A DNA stretch of 12,061 nucleotides from NCBI GenBank assembly GCA_022749905.1, contig JAKIWU010000029.1, positions 1 through 12,061 of the forward strand, in the 5' to 3' direction. Position numbers and translations under genes: made by a program. The stretch comes from Thermoplasmata archaeon (GTDB lineage Archaea; Thermoplasmatota; Thermoplasmata; Lutacidiplasmatales; UBA184). Below are positions 1-7,593 of the stretch, piece after piece. Each line of letters opens with the position of its first letter. Position 1 is the first letter of the stretch. The notes under the pieces are model-generated. The model saw only the letters and a program-made list of their open reading frames with translations. It did not search any database and was not told the DNA's origin.

Positions 1-13
1 ACCCTACGGGCAA

Positions 14-22
14 CGATTATCC
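14..22 (+). promoter_or_regulatory. Possible TATA-like box for the surface protein
   Basis: The AT-richer stretch CGATTATCC lies about 33 nt before the ATG at 51, close to the spacing expected for a very short or absent 5' leader in archaea. It is a weak match near the window edge. GGAGG at 26-30 is too far from the ATG (20 nt) and very close to the alternative TTG at 33, so it does not settle the start. Confidence 0.2.
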
Positions 23-50
23 ATCGGAGGGGTTGCGCTCGCCCGTCGCG

Positions 51-3000
51 ATGTCGAGCGCACCCCGATTTCTTCCATCGATCCGTCGGAGACGGGTGAG
101 TCAGATCCTCGGTGGCACGATCGTCCTCCTCCTCCTGGTGGGTCCGGCGGTCGGGCTTGGTCCGCTTCGGCCGCTCCACGTTGGCGTCGGCTCGAGTGGA
201 GTCCGTCCGGCCCCCATCCTTCCCGGCACGAGCGCCTCGGTCCAGACGGCAGGAGCGAGCGCCCCCTCGCTGTCGACCCCGAGAGCGATCCACGCCCCGG
301 CGCCACCGTTCGTTGGGCCGGCATCCGTTCCGGTTGCGTTCGCAACGGTCAACCTGCTCGCGAATCAAGTTGTTTCGGGAGTGACCTTGCCCCGGTACGC
401 CAACGGGGCGGGCGGGATCGCCTACGACGCCACCGACCACCTCGTCTTTGTCACCGGAGTCCAGTCGTACGACCTCGAGGCGATCAACCCCTCGACGGGC
501 GTGGTCCAATCGATCGGCGGACCTCTCTCGACGGCTAATGACACGGCGATCGACGGGCAAGGGGCTGGCGTAACGTTCGATGCCGCGAACGGCAGAGTGT
601 ACATGTCCGTCCCGACGCTCGACCAGATCGACGTCTTCCAGGTCAACAGCTCCGCGAGCCCGGAGATCACCGAACTCCCCGCCATCGCGCTCCCCCCCGG
701 CTCGCAACCCGAGGGCATCCTGGCCGATGCGGCCGACAACCGCGTCTTCGTGGCCGACTATGCGAGCGAGGCGGTCACCCTGATCGACGGTGCGAACGGC
801 ACGGTCAACGGGAGTTTCCCGATCCTCGGGAATCCCCTCGGCCTCGTCCTCGATCCAACGCAGAATCTCGTCTACGTCACACAATCGGGGATCGCCCAGG
901 TTACCTGGTTCGACCCCGACACGCTCGCCGTATCGGGGACCGGCATCTACGGGGTCCGGAACAATCCGTACCTTATGGCACTCGACTCGAGCACCGACAC
1001 GCTGTGGGTCGGCGACGCGCGGTACGTCACCGTCATCGACAGCGCCACCCGAGGTACGTCGTTCAACATCACCTTCCCCGCGGGCGCATCCCTGCAAGGT
1101 CTCGCATGGTCCCCCGCGATGATGCGGATGCTCGTCGCCAATGCTCCCGCGGGAAACGTCACCCCGTACCGGGAGAACGGTACGCCGGACCTATCGATCT
1201 ACACCGGAGGGCGGCCCGGCGTCGGGGTCCACGATAGCTTCCTCGGCGAGATGGATCTGGTGGATCTCGCGAGCAACACCTTGCTGCGCGTCCCCGACCT
1301 CAGCCAAACGGTCACCGCCAGGGTGAACCTCGGCATCAATCCGACCGGGGCCACCTTCAATCCGGTCAATGATCGGCTCGAGATCGCCGACAACACGTCG
1401 AACCGGATCGTTGAGGTCGACACCCGGGCCATCCTCCCCGGGCATCAGCCCGTGGTTCGCTTCCTGACGGTGCTCGGGCGACCGGCCGGAGTGGCCTTCG
1501 ACCCGGTCGCGGGGCTCCTCGTCGTGATCTCGAACCCTGGGATGGTCCTCGGTCTCAACGCCTCGTCGGGTGCGATGGAGATCCTGGTGAACCTCGGCAG
1601 CAGCGCGACGCTCTACGACGTGCTCTACGCGGGGGGTCAGGTGTTCGTCTCGGGAGGCACCAACTCCGTGTGGGCCCTCAATGCGAAGACCCTCGCCGTC
1701 GCGGTGCCGATCTCGGCCACGAGCGTCTCGTCCGGGCCGCGCATGATGGCGTACGACCCGGTGAACCAGTACCTCTACGTGGCGCTCTCGGGCCGCAAGA
1801 GCGTCGGGATGATCGACACGCGATCGGATCTCTTCAAAGGCGAAATCCCCGTCGGCCAGCCGCCCTTCGGGATGGCCTATGTGAACTCCCGCGCCTCCGT
1901 CCTCGTTTCCTTGCCCTACACGGACAACGTCTCGGTCATCGACGTGGCGAGCGGAGCCGTCCAACACACGACCCATGTGGACCATCTCCCCGGACCGATC
2001 GTCTATCTGCCGTCGGTCGATCGCGCGTTCGTCGCCACCTCTCGCTCGGACCGGATCGACGTCCTCGAAGGGAGCACCTACGCGGTCTCGAGCATGGTCG
2101 CCGTGGGGGACCACCCCTCGGGGCTCGCCTTTGTCAACATCACCGGAACCCTCTTCGCCTCGAACGGGCCCGATAGCTCGCTCACCGCGATCGCGGCAAG
2201 CCCCGCCTCGGGGAGTCCGTTCGCGGTCACCGGAGGGGCGTCCCCATCGGTGACAGATGTGGGAGCCCCCGTCCGGATCTCTGTCGTGCCCTCGTATCCC
2301 GCCTGGGATTTCGCGTACCGATACAGTGCGTTGCCTCCCGGCTGCACCTCGCTCAACACGTCCGTCCTCCAGTGCACCCCGTCCACGGTCGTTGCCAACG
2401 CCACGGTCGTGGCCACGGTCACCAACGGGGCCGGAGACGCCGTCACGAGGACGATCAACTTCTCCGTCGTCCCGGACCCGACCGTCGCGAGCTTCGCCCC
2501 CGAGGCCGCGGCCCTCACGCGGGGCGCGACCACGTACTTTGATGTCACGGTGGCCGGCGGGGTCCCCCCCTACCGGTACGTGTACACCACCCTTCCACCG
2601 GGGTGCGCGGGGAGCTCGACGGCGCACCTCTCCTGCCAGCCGAGCCAGGTCGGCCAGTACCCCGCGGAGGTGACGGTCGTCGACGTGATCAACTATCCCG
2701 CGCTGGGATCGACGAACCTTCAGGTCAACCTGCCGCCTGCGATGGCCACATCCCTTTCGCGGAACAGCACAACGCTCGGTGGGAGCATCACCGTCTCCTC
2801 GACCGTCACGGGAGGTACCGCCCCGTTCCGGTTCAACTACTCGGGTCTCCCGACCGGTTGCTCGAACGTGAACGCGACGACGACGAGCTGCGTACCGAGC
2901 GAAACGGGCACCTTCGCGATCCGGGTGACGATGACCGACGCGAGCGGGTTCGTGGTGAAACGCACGGTGACGCTCGAGGTCGATCCGGTTCCCTCCGCCG

Positions 3001-3401
3001 CAGCGGGGCTGCCACTCGCCGTCATCGGCGCCGGCCTCGGGGTGGCCGTGGTGGCCATCCTCGGCGTCCTGTTCGTCCTTCGACGGAGACGGCCCGCGAC
3101 GCCTCCCGAGGAGGAGGAGCCGGCCCCGCTGGAGCCCTCCCCGATCTATCGCGGGCGCGCGGCCGAGATTCCCCGGGGCGAGGTGGAGGACGTACCGGCG
3201 CGCGGGCCGGTCGCCGAGACCTCGAACATCGAACCCCGCTATTTCGACCCCGGCCCAGAGGAGACCGCTCCCTCCGCTCCCACGCGCAGGCCCGGGACCG
3301 GTTCCGCCCCCGGCAACCTGACCTGCCCGACGTGCGGCATGGTGAACGAGCCCTGGATCACGAACTGCCGCCGCTGCAAGCGGCCCCTCCAGACGACCTA
3401 G
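51..3401 (+). CDS. Membrane-anchored surface protein: beta-propeller, Ig-like repeats, C-terminal zinc ribbon
   Basis: Seen: 1,116 residues from the ATG at 51. An arginine patch (RRRR) and a hydrophobic stretch (about residues 20-36) form a signal peptide. About residues 100-740 hold YVTN/NHL/YncE-type repeats (units like 'VIDxxSG...GxxPxGxAxxP...VxVA'), expected to fold as one or two beta-propellers. Three Ig-like repeats follow, each with a C-X9-C pair (C765/C775, C852/C862, C937/C947). A transmembrane helix (about 987-1009) ends in RRRR. Then come an acidic, proline-rich linker and a zinc ribbon (C1092, C1095, C1106, C1109). Inferred topology: large outside part, cytosolic zinc ribbon. Many NxS/T sites suggest N-glycosylation. 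A TTG at 33 is an alternative start (6 residues longer) with GGAGG 2 nt before it; I prefer ATG because a TATA-like box lies about 33 nt upstream. Ligand and role are unknown; adhesion, sensing or cell-envelope structure are possible. Confidence 0.85.
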   Translation: MSSAPRFLPSIRRRRVSQILGGTIVLLLLVGPAVGLGPLRPLHVGVGSSGVRPAPILPGTSASVQTAGASAPSLSTPRAIHAPAPPFVGPASVPVAFATVNLLANQVVSGVTLPRYANGAGGIAYDATDHLVFVTGVQSYDLEAINPSTGVVQSIGGPLSTANDTAIDGQGAGVTFDAANGRVYMSVPTLDQIDVFQVNSSASPEITELPAIALPPGSQPEGILADAADNRVFVADYASEAVTLIDGANGTVNGSFPILGNPLGLVLDPTQNLVYVTQSGIAQVTWFDPDTLAVSGTGIYGVRNNPYLMALDSSTDTLWVGDARYVTVIDSATRGTSFNITFPAGASLQGLAWSPAMMRMLVANAPAGNVTPYRENGTPDLSIYTGGRPGVGVHDSFLGEMDLVDLASNTLLRVPDLSQTVTARVNLGINPTGATFNPVNDRLEIADNTSNRIVEVDTRAILPGHQPVVRFLTVLGRPAGVAFDPVAGLLVVISNPGMVLGLNASSGAMEILVNLGSSATLYDVLYAGGQVFVSGGTNSVWALNAKTLAVAVPISATSVSSGPRMMAYDPVNQYLYVALSGRKSVGMIDTRSDLFKGEIPVGQPPFGMAYVNSRASVLVSLPYTDNVSVIDVASGAVQHTTHVDHLPGPIVYLPSVDRAFVATSRSDRIDVLEGSTYAVSSMVAVGDHPSGLAFVNITGTLFASNGPDSSLTAIAASPASGSPFAVTGGASPSVTDVGAPVRISVVPSYPAWDFAYRYSALPPGCTSLNTSVLQCTPSTVVANATVVATVTNGAGDAVTRTINFSVVPDPTVASFAPEAAALTRGATTYFDVTVAGGVPPYRYVYTTLPPGCAGSSTAHLSCQPSQVGQYPAEVTVVDVINYPALGSTNLQVNLPPAMATSLSRNSTTLGGSITVSSTVTGGTAPFRFNYSGLPTGCSNVNATTTSCVPSETGTFAIRVTMTDASGFVVKRTVTLEVDPVPSAAAGLPLAVIGAGLGVAVVAILGVLFVLRRRRPATPPEEEEPAPLEPSPIYRGRAAEIPRGEVEDVPARGPVAETSNIEPRYFDPGPEETAPSAPTRRPGTGSAPGNLTCPTCGMVNEPWITNCRRCKRPLQTT

Positions 3402-4321
3402 GGGACGACGCCCGAGCCCTGCGGCTCGGTCCGTCGGAGCTTCCCGACGACCGGCTCCTCGATCGCGCCGGCCTCCTCGAGCTCGACGAGGATCCGTTCC
3501 GCGACCTCGGAATCGATTCCCCGAGCGCCTGCGCGCTCGAGGAGATCGCCCAGATCGGCGAAGCCATCCGAGGAGCCCTCGGCGAGCTCATCGAGGAGAT
3601 CGAGGAAGGTCGCGCTCCCGTGGTCTCGGGCTGGAGGATCCCGCGACGCCACCGGCCGAGGAGGAGCGGGCGCCGGCCCTCGGACGCTCTCGCGGGGAGC
3701 GTGGCTTCGGATCCCTGCGAGCACTCCCTCGATCGGGGGGCGGAACGATTCCGGATCCCGGGAGGGATACCGGGGCCGGACCTCGCGCGCCGCGCGGATC
3801 CAACTCCTCGGGTAGCCGGACGCGCGGAGGGCCTCGTCACTCGGAGCCGGGGTGCTCTCGAGCGCCTTCACGAGAGCGATCCTCGCGAGGGTCTGCTCCG
3901 CCGCCTCGGCGAGACCCGCCTCGAGCTCCGCGCTCGGTAGGGCACGGATCGCCTCCGCACGCACGGAGGGGTACGCGACGCCGTCGCGCCCGACGAAGAG
4001 GTGCGTCTTGCCGACGACGAGCGCGTCTTGCGGTCCTTTGAGGTTTCGGAGCGCCTCGAGAGCTCGCGGCTGGAATCCACCGGCGGTGACCAATACGAAA
4101 CCTGTGGGGTCGGTCAGCCGGGTGCGGAAGAACGGGGTGGCCGCATCGCGTCCGATCGCCTCAGCCGCACTGAGAGTACCCACGAGAAGAACCCGGTTCA
4201 TCTTCGCGCCGAGGGGAGAGAGCACGTAGGACGCGACCCGGTCGCCGGTCCCGCGCTCTTCCTCCGTGGATTGGGAGAACTCGTGGGCGAGGACCCGCCA
4301 CGCGGTCTCGCGTCCGCTCAC
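3398..4321 (-). CDS. RPA-associated OB-fold protein (COG3390 type)
   Basis: A 307-residue protein resembling the archaeal RPA-associated proteins encoded next to RPA. These partner RPA in single-stranded DNA handling during replication and repair. Seen: an N-terminal segment with 'AWRVLAHEF', then 'SYVLSPLGAKMNRVLLVGTL' (residues 31-50) opening an OB-fold that runs to about residue 125. A proline/arginine-rich linker (about 185-232) follows, then a C-terminal helical, winged-helix-like domain (about 237-298) ending 'IEEPVVGKLR', typical of the family. The start is the GTG at 4321, which overlaps the RPA stop as GTGA, with GGAGGG 4 nt upstream. The open frame extends further 5', but that part is a shadow of rpa. 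The pair is therefore translationally coupled and likely made in fixed ratio. Its stop shares the palindrome CTAG with the convergent surface gene. Confidence 0.85.
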   Translation of the reverse strand: MSGRETAWRVLAHEFSQSTEEERGTGDRVASYVLSPLGAKMNRVLLVGTLSAAEAIGRDAATPFFRTRLTDPTGFVLVTAGGFQPRALEALRNLKGPQDALVVGKTHLFVGRDGVAYPSVRAEAIRALPSAELEAGLAEAAEQTLARIALVKALESTPAPSDEALRASGYPRSWIRAAREVRPRYPSRDPESFRPPIEGVLAGIRSHAPRESVRGPAPAPPRPVASRDPPARDHGSATFLDLLDELAEGSSDGFADLGDLLERAGARGIDSEVAERILVELEEAGAIEEPVVGKLRRTEPQGSGVVP

Positions 4322-5472
4322 GGAGCCCTCCGCTGGGCGCTGGCCGCGTCCGGCGGCGTGGGAGCAAGCTCGGAGAGGGTGTCCGGGTACAGCGTCGTTC
4401 CGAACGAGTCGACCGTCGCGCGCCCGACGGCGCGGAGCCTCTTTCCGAAGACCGTGGTGAACAATTCTTCGGTCAGCCGTTCTGGGTCCGGACGCTCGCG
4501 GAGGGCGTCGAGGGCTTCGGGGAGCGTCCGCCCCCACAAGCGCTCGGCGATCGCGCGATCCGCGTTCACCGTCACCGAGCCCGTCCCGTCGTCGAGGACG
4601 AGGCGTGCACGAAGGTCCGCGACACCTTCGACGGCGCCGTGGACCCGGCAGAGGCCCTGCGACACCGCGCGACGGCAGCTCGGGCATCGATACACGACGC
4701 CGCTCGGTGGGCGCAGGTCCACCACGACACCCTCGACACGGGCCCAGTCGCTTCCGCCCAGCGCCTCGAGCTCGCCGAGCGCGGTCCTCGGAGGAAGGCC
4801 ATCGGCGGGGAAGACCGGCAGGCCCTCCCCAGGAATCCTCTCCACGTGGGTGCGTTGATCGAGGATGAGCTGCGGCCTCGAGCGGAAGGTGCGTGCGTAG
4901 ATTCCGGAGAGTCGGACCGACTCGCCCTCGGCAAGGCCGAGGTCCGACCACGCGGTGAACGCGATGGAGGCGGTTCCGTCGGCGAGGATGCCCTCGTGGA
5001 TCTCTCGGCGCTCCTCGCCGACGCTCACGACCTTGGGGCGGACGCGGACCACCCGAGCGTCCAGCCGGAATCCCTCGGATCCTTGGGCGATCTCTGAGAC
5101 GGTGCGACGGGGCATCGACTCCGGGGCGATCGAGGGAAGTTCGAGCTCGCTCGCGGGTTCGACCCTCGTCTTCCAAGTGAAGGAGACCTCCGCGCGTCCC
5201 CGGAAGTCGCGCACGACGACGTTGGCCGCGCGGAGGACGGAACCGCGTTCGACGCCGGCCGCCGGCGGGTCCCACCAGGTGAACCGGACGGTGGCCGTAC
5301 CGTCACTGAGAAGTCCCGAGAGAACCGGGCGTCGACCGCCGTCGGAGCGGCGCGTCACATCGCGTCGCTCGGCGGCAACGACGCGCGCCGTGATGAGCAC
5401 CGGATCGGAGTCCGCGCGGAGGTCCCGCAGGAGGGTTTCTTTCGGAAGGCCAGGGGATTCGGAAGTCGCCAT
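4318..5472 (-). CDS. rpa: Replication protein A, large subunit (ssDNA-binding protein)
   Basis: A 384-residue single-stranded DNA-binding protein that coats ssDNA in replication, repair and recombination. Seen: three OB-fold-like segments (about residues 22-105, 135-212 and 242-365). The first two show the recurrent pattern 'LxDGTAxxxFTxW' (around 55-66 and 163-175). A zinc motif sits inside the third OB-fold: C263, C266, C275, H278, exactly the CX2CX8CX2H spacing of euryarchaeal RPA. The ATG at 5472 is the first plausible start and gives the usual N-terminus; no strong Shine-Dalgarno precedes it. The gene is first in a two-gene operon with the RPA-associated protein, overlapping by 4 nt. It is divergent from pyrF across a 122-nt spacer. 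Confidence 0.93.
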   Translation of the reverse strand: MATSESPGLPKETLLRDLRADSDPVLITARVVAAERRDVTRRSDGGRRPVLSGLLSDGTATVRFTWWDPPAAGVERGSVLRAANVVVRDFRGRAEVSFTWKTRVEPASELELPSIAPESMPRRTVSEIAQGSEGFRLDARVVRVRPKVVSVGEERREIHEGILADGTASIAFTAWSDLGLAEGESVRLSGIYARTFRSRPQLILDQRTHVERIPGEGLPVFPADGLPPRTALGELEALGGSDWARVEGVVVDLRPPSGVVYRCPSCRRAVSQGLCRVHGAVEGVADLRARLVLDDGTGSVTVNADRAIAERLWGRTLPEALDALRERPDPERLTEELFTTVFGKRLRAVGRATVDSFGTTLYPDTLSELAPTPPDAASAQRRAP

Positions 5473-5514
5473 GCGGTACGCTCGTCGCAGCGGAGCTCTC
5501 GAACCGGGCTGGGC

Positions 5515-5523
5515 GCTTAAAGC
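5515..5523 (-). promoter_or_regulatory. TATA-like box between rpa and pyrF, near-palindromic
   Basis: GCTTTAAGC (minus strand) is the most AT-rich point of the rpa-pyrF spacer. Read on the minus strand it lies about 49 nt before the rpa ATG, implying a leader of about 20 nt. The site is nearly symmetric (GCTT-A-AAGC), so it could also work toward pyrF, with a leader of about 50 nt. Assigned by position and composition only. Confidence 0.3.
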
Positions 5524-5546
5524 ATCGCAATTCGGGCGAACGATGC
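5522..5546. repeat. Inverted repeat in the rpa-pyrF spacer
   Basis: GCATCG (5522-5527) and CGATGC (5541-5546) are perfect 6-bp inverted arms. The loop contains TTC/GAA (5531-5533 and 5538-5540), which can extend the stem with a CAA bulge. It touches the TATA-like box at 5515-5523 and lies upstream of rpa and between the possible promoters of pyrF. It could be an operator or a chance palindrome. Confidence 0.35.
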
Positions 5547-5561
5547 GGACGAGTTCCCAAA

Positions 5562-5569
5562 GCCTAAGC
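5562..5569 (+). promoter_or_regulatory. Weak TATA-like box for pyrF
   Basis: GCCTAAGC lies about 30 nt before the pyrF GTG at 5595, the same spacing as the clearer pdxS TATA box to its ATG, so a leaderless pyrF mRNA is possible. The same TAAG core appears upstream of the TPP riboswitch (8607-8610). The match to an archaeal TATA consensus is poor. Confidence 0.2.
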
Positions 5570-5594
5570 GGGGGGAAAGCTCGCGAGTCGGCAA

Positions 5595-6437
5595 GTGACC
5601 GAGCGATTCCTCGACCGGGTCGATCGAATCCTCAAGACGCGGGACTCGCTCCTGTGTGTCGGTCTCGACCCGGACCCGCAGCACCTGCCGGCGGGGCGCG
5701 CGGGCACGCGTCCGGGCACGAGGGCGCGACGCTTCCTCTCCGAGATCGTCCGTGCGACCTATCCGTACGCCGCCGCCTACAAGCTTCAGCTCGGCGCCTA
5801 CCTCGCCTTCGGTTCGGAGGGCCTCGCCCTGCTCGAACCGATCGTGCGCGAGATCGGCCCGAGCCGGCTCAGGATCCTCGACGTGAAGGCGAACGACATC
5901 GCGAACACCATGCGGCTCGTCCGCGACGGCGCGTTCGGAGCGCTCGGCTTCGACGCGATCACGGTGAGCCCCTGGCTGGGGTGGGAGACACTCGAACCGT
6001 TCACGGAGGACTCGAGCCACGGGATCTTCGTCGTGGCGCATTCGTCGAACCCTGGCGCGCCCGACTTCCAGGAGATCCCCACGCCGCGCGGTCCGCTCTG
6101 GATCGCGGTGATCGCCGAGGTCCGCCGGATGGCAGCGGCCCATCACAACACCGGCGCCGTGGTCGGTGCGACCTACGCGGACGCGATCCGCGTCGCTCGG
6201 GAGGCGCTCGGCGACGGGATCCCCATCCTCGTTCCGGGAATCGGGGCCCAGGGGGGTCTCCTCAGCTCGACCGTCCAGCAAGGGGCAGATGGGAACGGGC
6301 GGGCGCTTCTCATCAATGCGTCGCGCTCGATCCTCTTCGCCGAAACCGGTCCTCGGTGGGCCGAGGCTGCAGGCGCCGAGGCGCGCCGGATGCGGGAACA
6401 GATCAACCAGCTTCGCTCAGGCGTTCGTACAGCCTGA
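5595..6437 (+). CDS. pyrF: Orotidine 5'-phosphate decarboxylase (PyrF, long/type 2 form)
   Basis: Converts OMP to UMP, the last step of de novo pyrimidine synthesis, in the cytosol. The length of 280 residues fits the longer type 2 subfamily. Seen: 'LCVGLDPDP' (20-28), K63, and the catalytic block D96-x-K98-x-x-D101-IANT that forms the family's charged Lys/Asp network. Further matches are 'TVSPWLG' (123-129), 'VVAHSSNPG' (146-154), 'VVGATY' (189-194), the phosphate-binding 'VPGIGAQGG' (213-221) and 'INASRSI' (240-246). The start is GTG at 5595; no strong Shine-Dalgarno is present, consistent with a short leader. Type 2 enzymes usually have KRGDI at the catalytic block; here it is KANDI, which looks more like type 1. 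The 3' end overlaps the convergent glycosyltransferase gene by 35 nt. Confidence 0.94.
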   Translation: MTERFLDRVDRILKTRDSLLCVGLDPDPQHLPAGRAGTRPGTRARRFLSEIVRATYPYAAAYKLQLGAYLAFGSEGLALLEPIVREIGPSRLRILDVKANDIANTMRLVRDGAFGALGFDAITVSPWLGWETLEPFTEDSSHGIFVVAHSSNPGAPDFQEIPTPRGPLWIAVIAEVRRMAAAHHNTGAVVGATYADAIRVAREALGDGIPILVPGIGAQGGLLSSTVQQGADGNGRALLINASRSILFAETGPRWAEAAGAEARRMREQINQLRSGVRTA

Positions 6438-7536
6438 CGAGGGCGTCGACCACCTTCGGAGCGGCGTACCGCTCCTCCGCACGCCGTCGCGCGGCGAGGC
6501 CCATCGCATGGCGGCGGGGCGCGTCGTCGAGGAGTGAGAGGATCTTGGCCGTGAGGTCGGAGGCGAGGTGCGGCTCGATGAGGAGGCCCTCCACGCCCGG
6601 GTCGATCACCTCCCGCACGCCGGGCATGTCGGCGGTCAGCACCGGGAGCCCCGAGGCCATCGCCTCGGCGACGGCGAGCCCGAAGCCTTCCAGCCGGTTG
6701 AGCGAGGGGAAGACGAAGAGATCGGCGGCGCGCAGGAACTCCGGGAGCTCCTCGTCGGAGACCTCAGGGCAGAAGCGGACCCGACCCTCAAGATCGAGCC
6801 GCCGCGCGAGCGCGACGAGGCTCTCGAGCTGGGGGCCACGGCCCACCACCACGAGCACCACGTCCCTCGGAAGCCCGGGGAGGGCGCGGAGGAGAAGATC
6901 GACCCCCTTGTGCGGCACGAGGCGTCCGGTGAAGACGAGGACTCTCCGGCCCGTGATCGCGAGGCGCTCGCGGATCCGATCCCCGCTAATGTCCGGGCGG
7001 AAACGCTCGAGGTCGACCGTGGAGGGAATGATCTCGAGCGGCAGCCCACGGAGGGGGGCGGAGGTCTCGCCGTAGCTTCGCGTGTGCACGATCACGCGCT
7101 GGGCGCGAGCGAGGGTCCCAGGAAGGAAGAGACTCTCGTAGAGGGCGGTGAGGAAACGACCCGAGGGCCCTGGGCGATAGAGGTCGCAGTGGTAAGTGAG
7201 GCAGAGCGGGGTCGTCTTCCCCTTCAGCCCGCGGACCGCGAAGTACGAGGTGAGCGGCGGGGGATAGTGCAGGTGGACCACGTCGGCCTCGATCGATTGG
7301 ATCGCGGTTCGTGTCCCAAAGTCGAGCGGGGTATCGAAGAGGACGCCCAGGGACCGGCTGCGCACGATCCGGTAGCCGTCGCGCGTCTCGTCGGAGGGAA
7401 GGCCCGGGTCGAAGCGCGCCGTGAGGACGGTGAGCTCGTGCCCGCGCCGGACGAGCCCCTCGGTGATGGCTCGGACGTGCGCCTCGACCCCGCCGGCGTG
7501 CGGGTCGAAGAACGGACTGACCTGAAGGACCTTCAC
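6403..7536 (-). CDS. GT-B glycosyltransferase, family 4 (GT4)
   Basis: A 377-residue retaining glycosyltransferase that moves a sugar from a nucleotide donor to a lipid, glycan or protein acceptor. Seen: an N-terminal Rossmann half starting 'MKVLQVSPFFDPHAGGVEAH', with the glycine-rich GGVE loop (15-18). The C-terminal half begins near 'VLVFTGRLVPHKG' (199-211), where R205 and K210 are the usual donor-phosphate contacts. 'FPSLNRLEGFGLAVAEAMASG' carries the E-x7-E motif (E283, E291). No transmembrane helix is evident, so it is probably peripheral on the cytosolic membrane face. The start is GTG at 7536, with no clear Shine-Dalgarno. It lies 57 nt after pdxS on the same strand and may be cotranscribed. 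Donor and acceptor cannot be told from the sequence; envelope lipid or surface-protein glycosylation is plausible. Confidence 0.9.
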   Translation of the reverse strand: MKVLQVSPFFDPHAGGVEAHVRAITEGLVRRGHELTVLTARFDPGLPSDETRDGYRIVRSRSLGVLFDTPLDFGTRTAIQSIEADVVHLHYPPPLTSYFAVRGLKGKTTPLCLTYHCDLYRPGPSGRFLTALYESLFLPGTLARAQRVIVHTRSYGETSAPLRGLPLEIIPSTVDLERFRPDISGDRIRERLAITGRRVLVFTGRLVPHKGVDLLLRALPGLPRDVVLVVVGRGPQLESLVALARRLDLEGRVRFCPEVSDEELPEFLRAADLFVFPSLNRLEGFGLAVAEAMASGLPVLTADMPGVREVIDPGVEGLLIEPHLASDLTAKILSLLDDAPRRHAMGLAARRRAEERYAAPKVVDALVRLYERLSEAG

Positions 7537-7593
7537 AGCCGGGTCCGGACCCCGCGAGGTCCTACGTTCCCCCGCCGGCCCCGTTCGGTCCGG

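Noticed and set aside
1191..2627. 478-residue open frame antisense to the surface protein
   Set aside because: Arg/Gly/Asp-rich shadow of the propeller gene with no recognisable fold.
2603..3940. 445-residue plus-strand frame through the end of the surface gene and into the RPA-associated gene
   Set aside because: Low-complexity Arg/Gly-rich composition and overlap with two supported genes in other frames.
4322..5275. N-terminal extension of the RPA-associated frame inside rpa
   Set aside because: The upstream part is Arg/Pro-rich shadow of rpa; family similarity begins at the GTG at 4321, which has a Shine-Dalgarno and a GTGA overlap.
4955..7075. 706-residue open frame crossing rpa, pyrF and the glycosyltransferase
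   Set aside because: It runs through three recognised genes on both strands and is dominated by Arg, Ser and Pro; it is a composition artefact.
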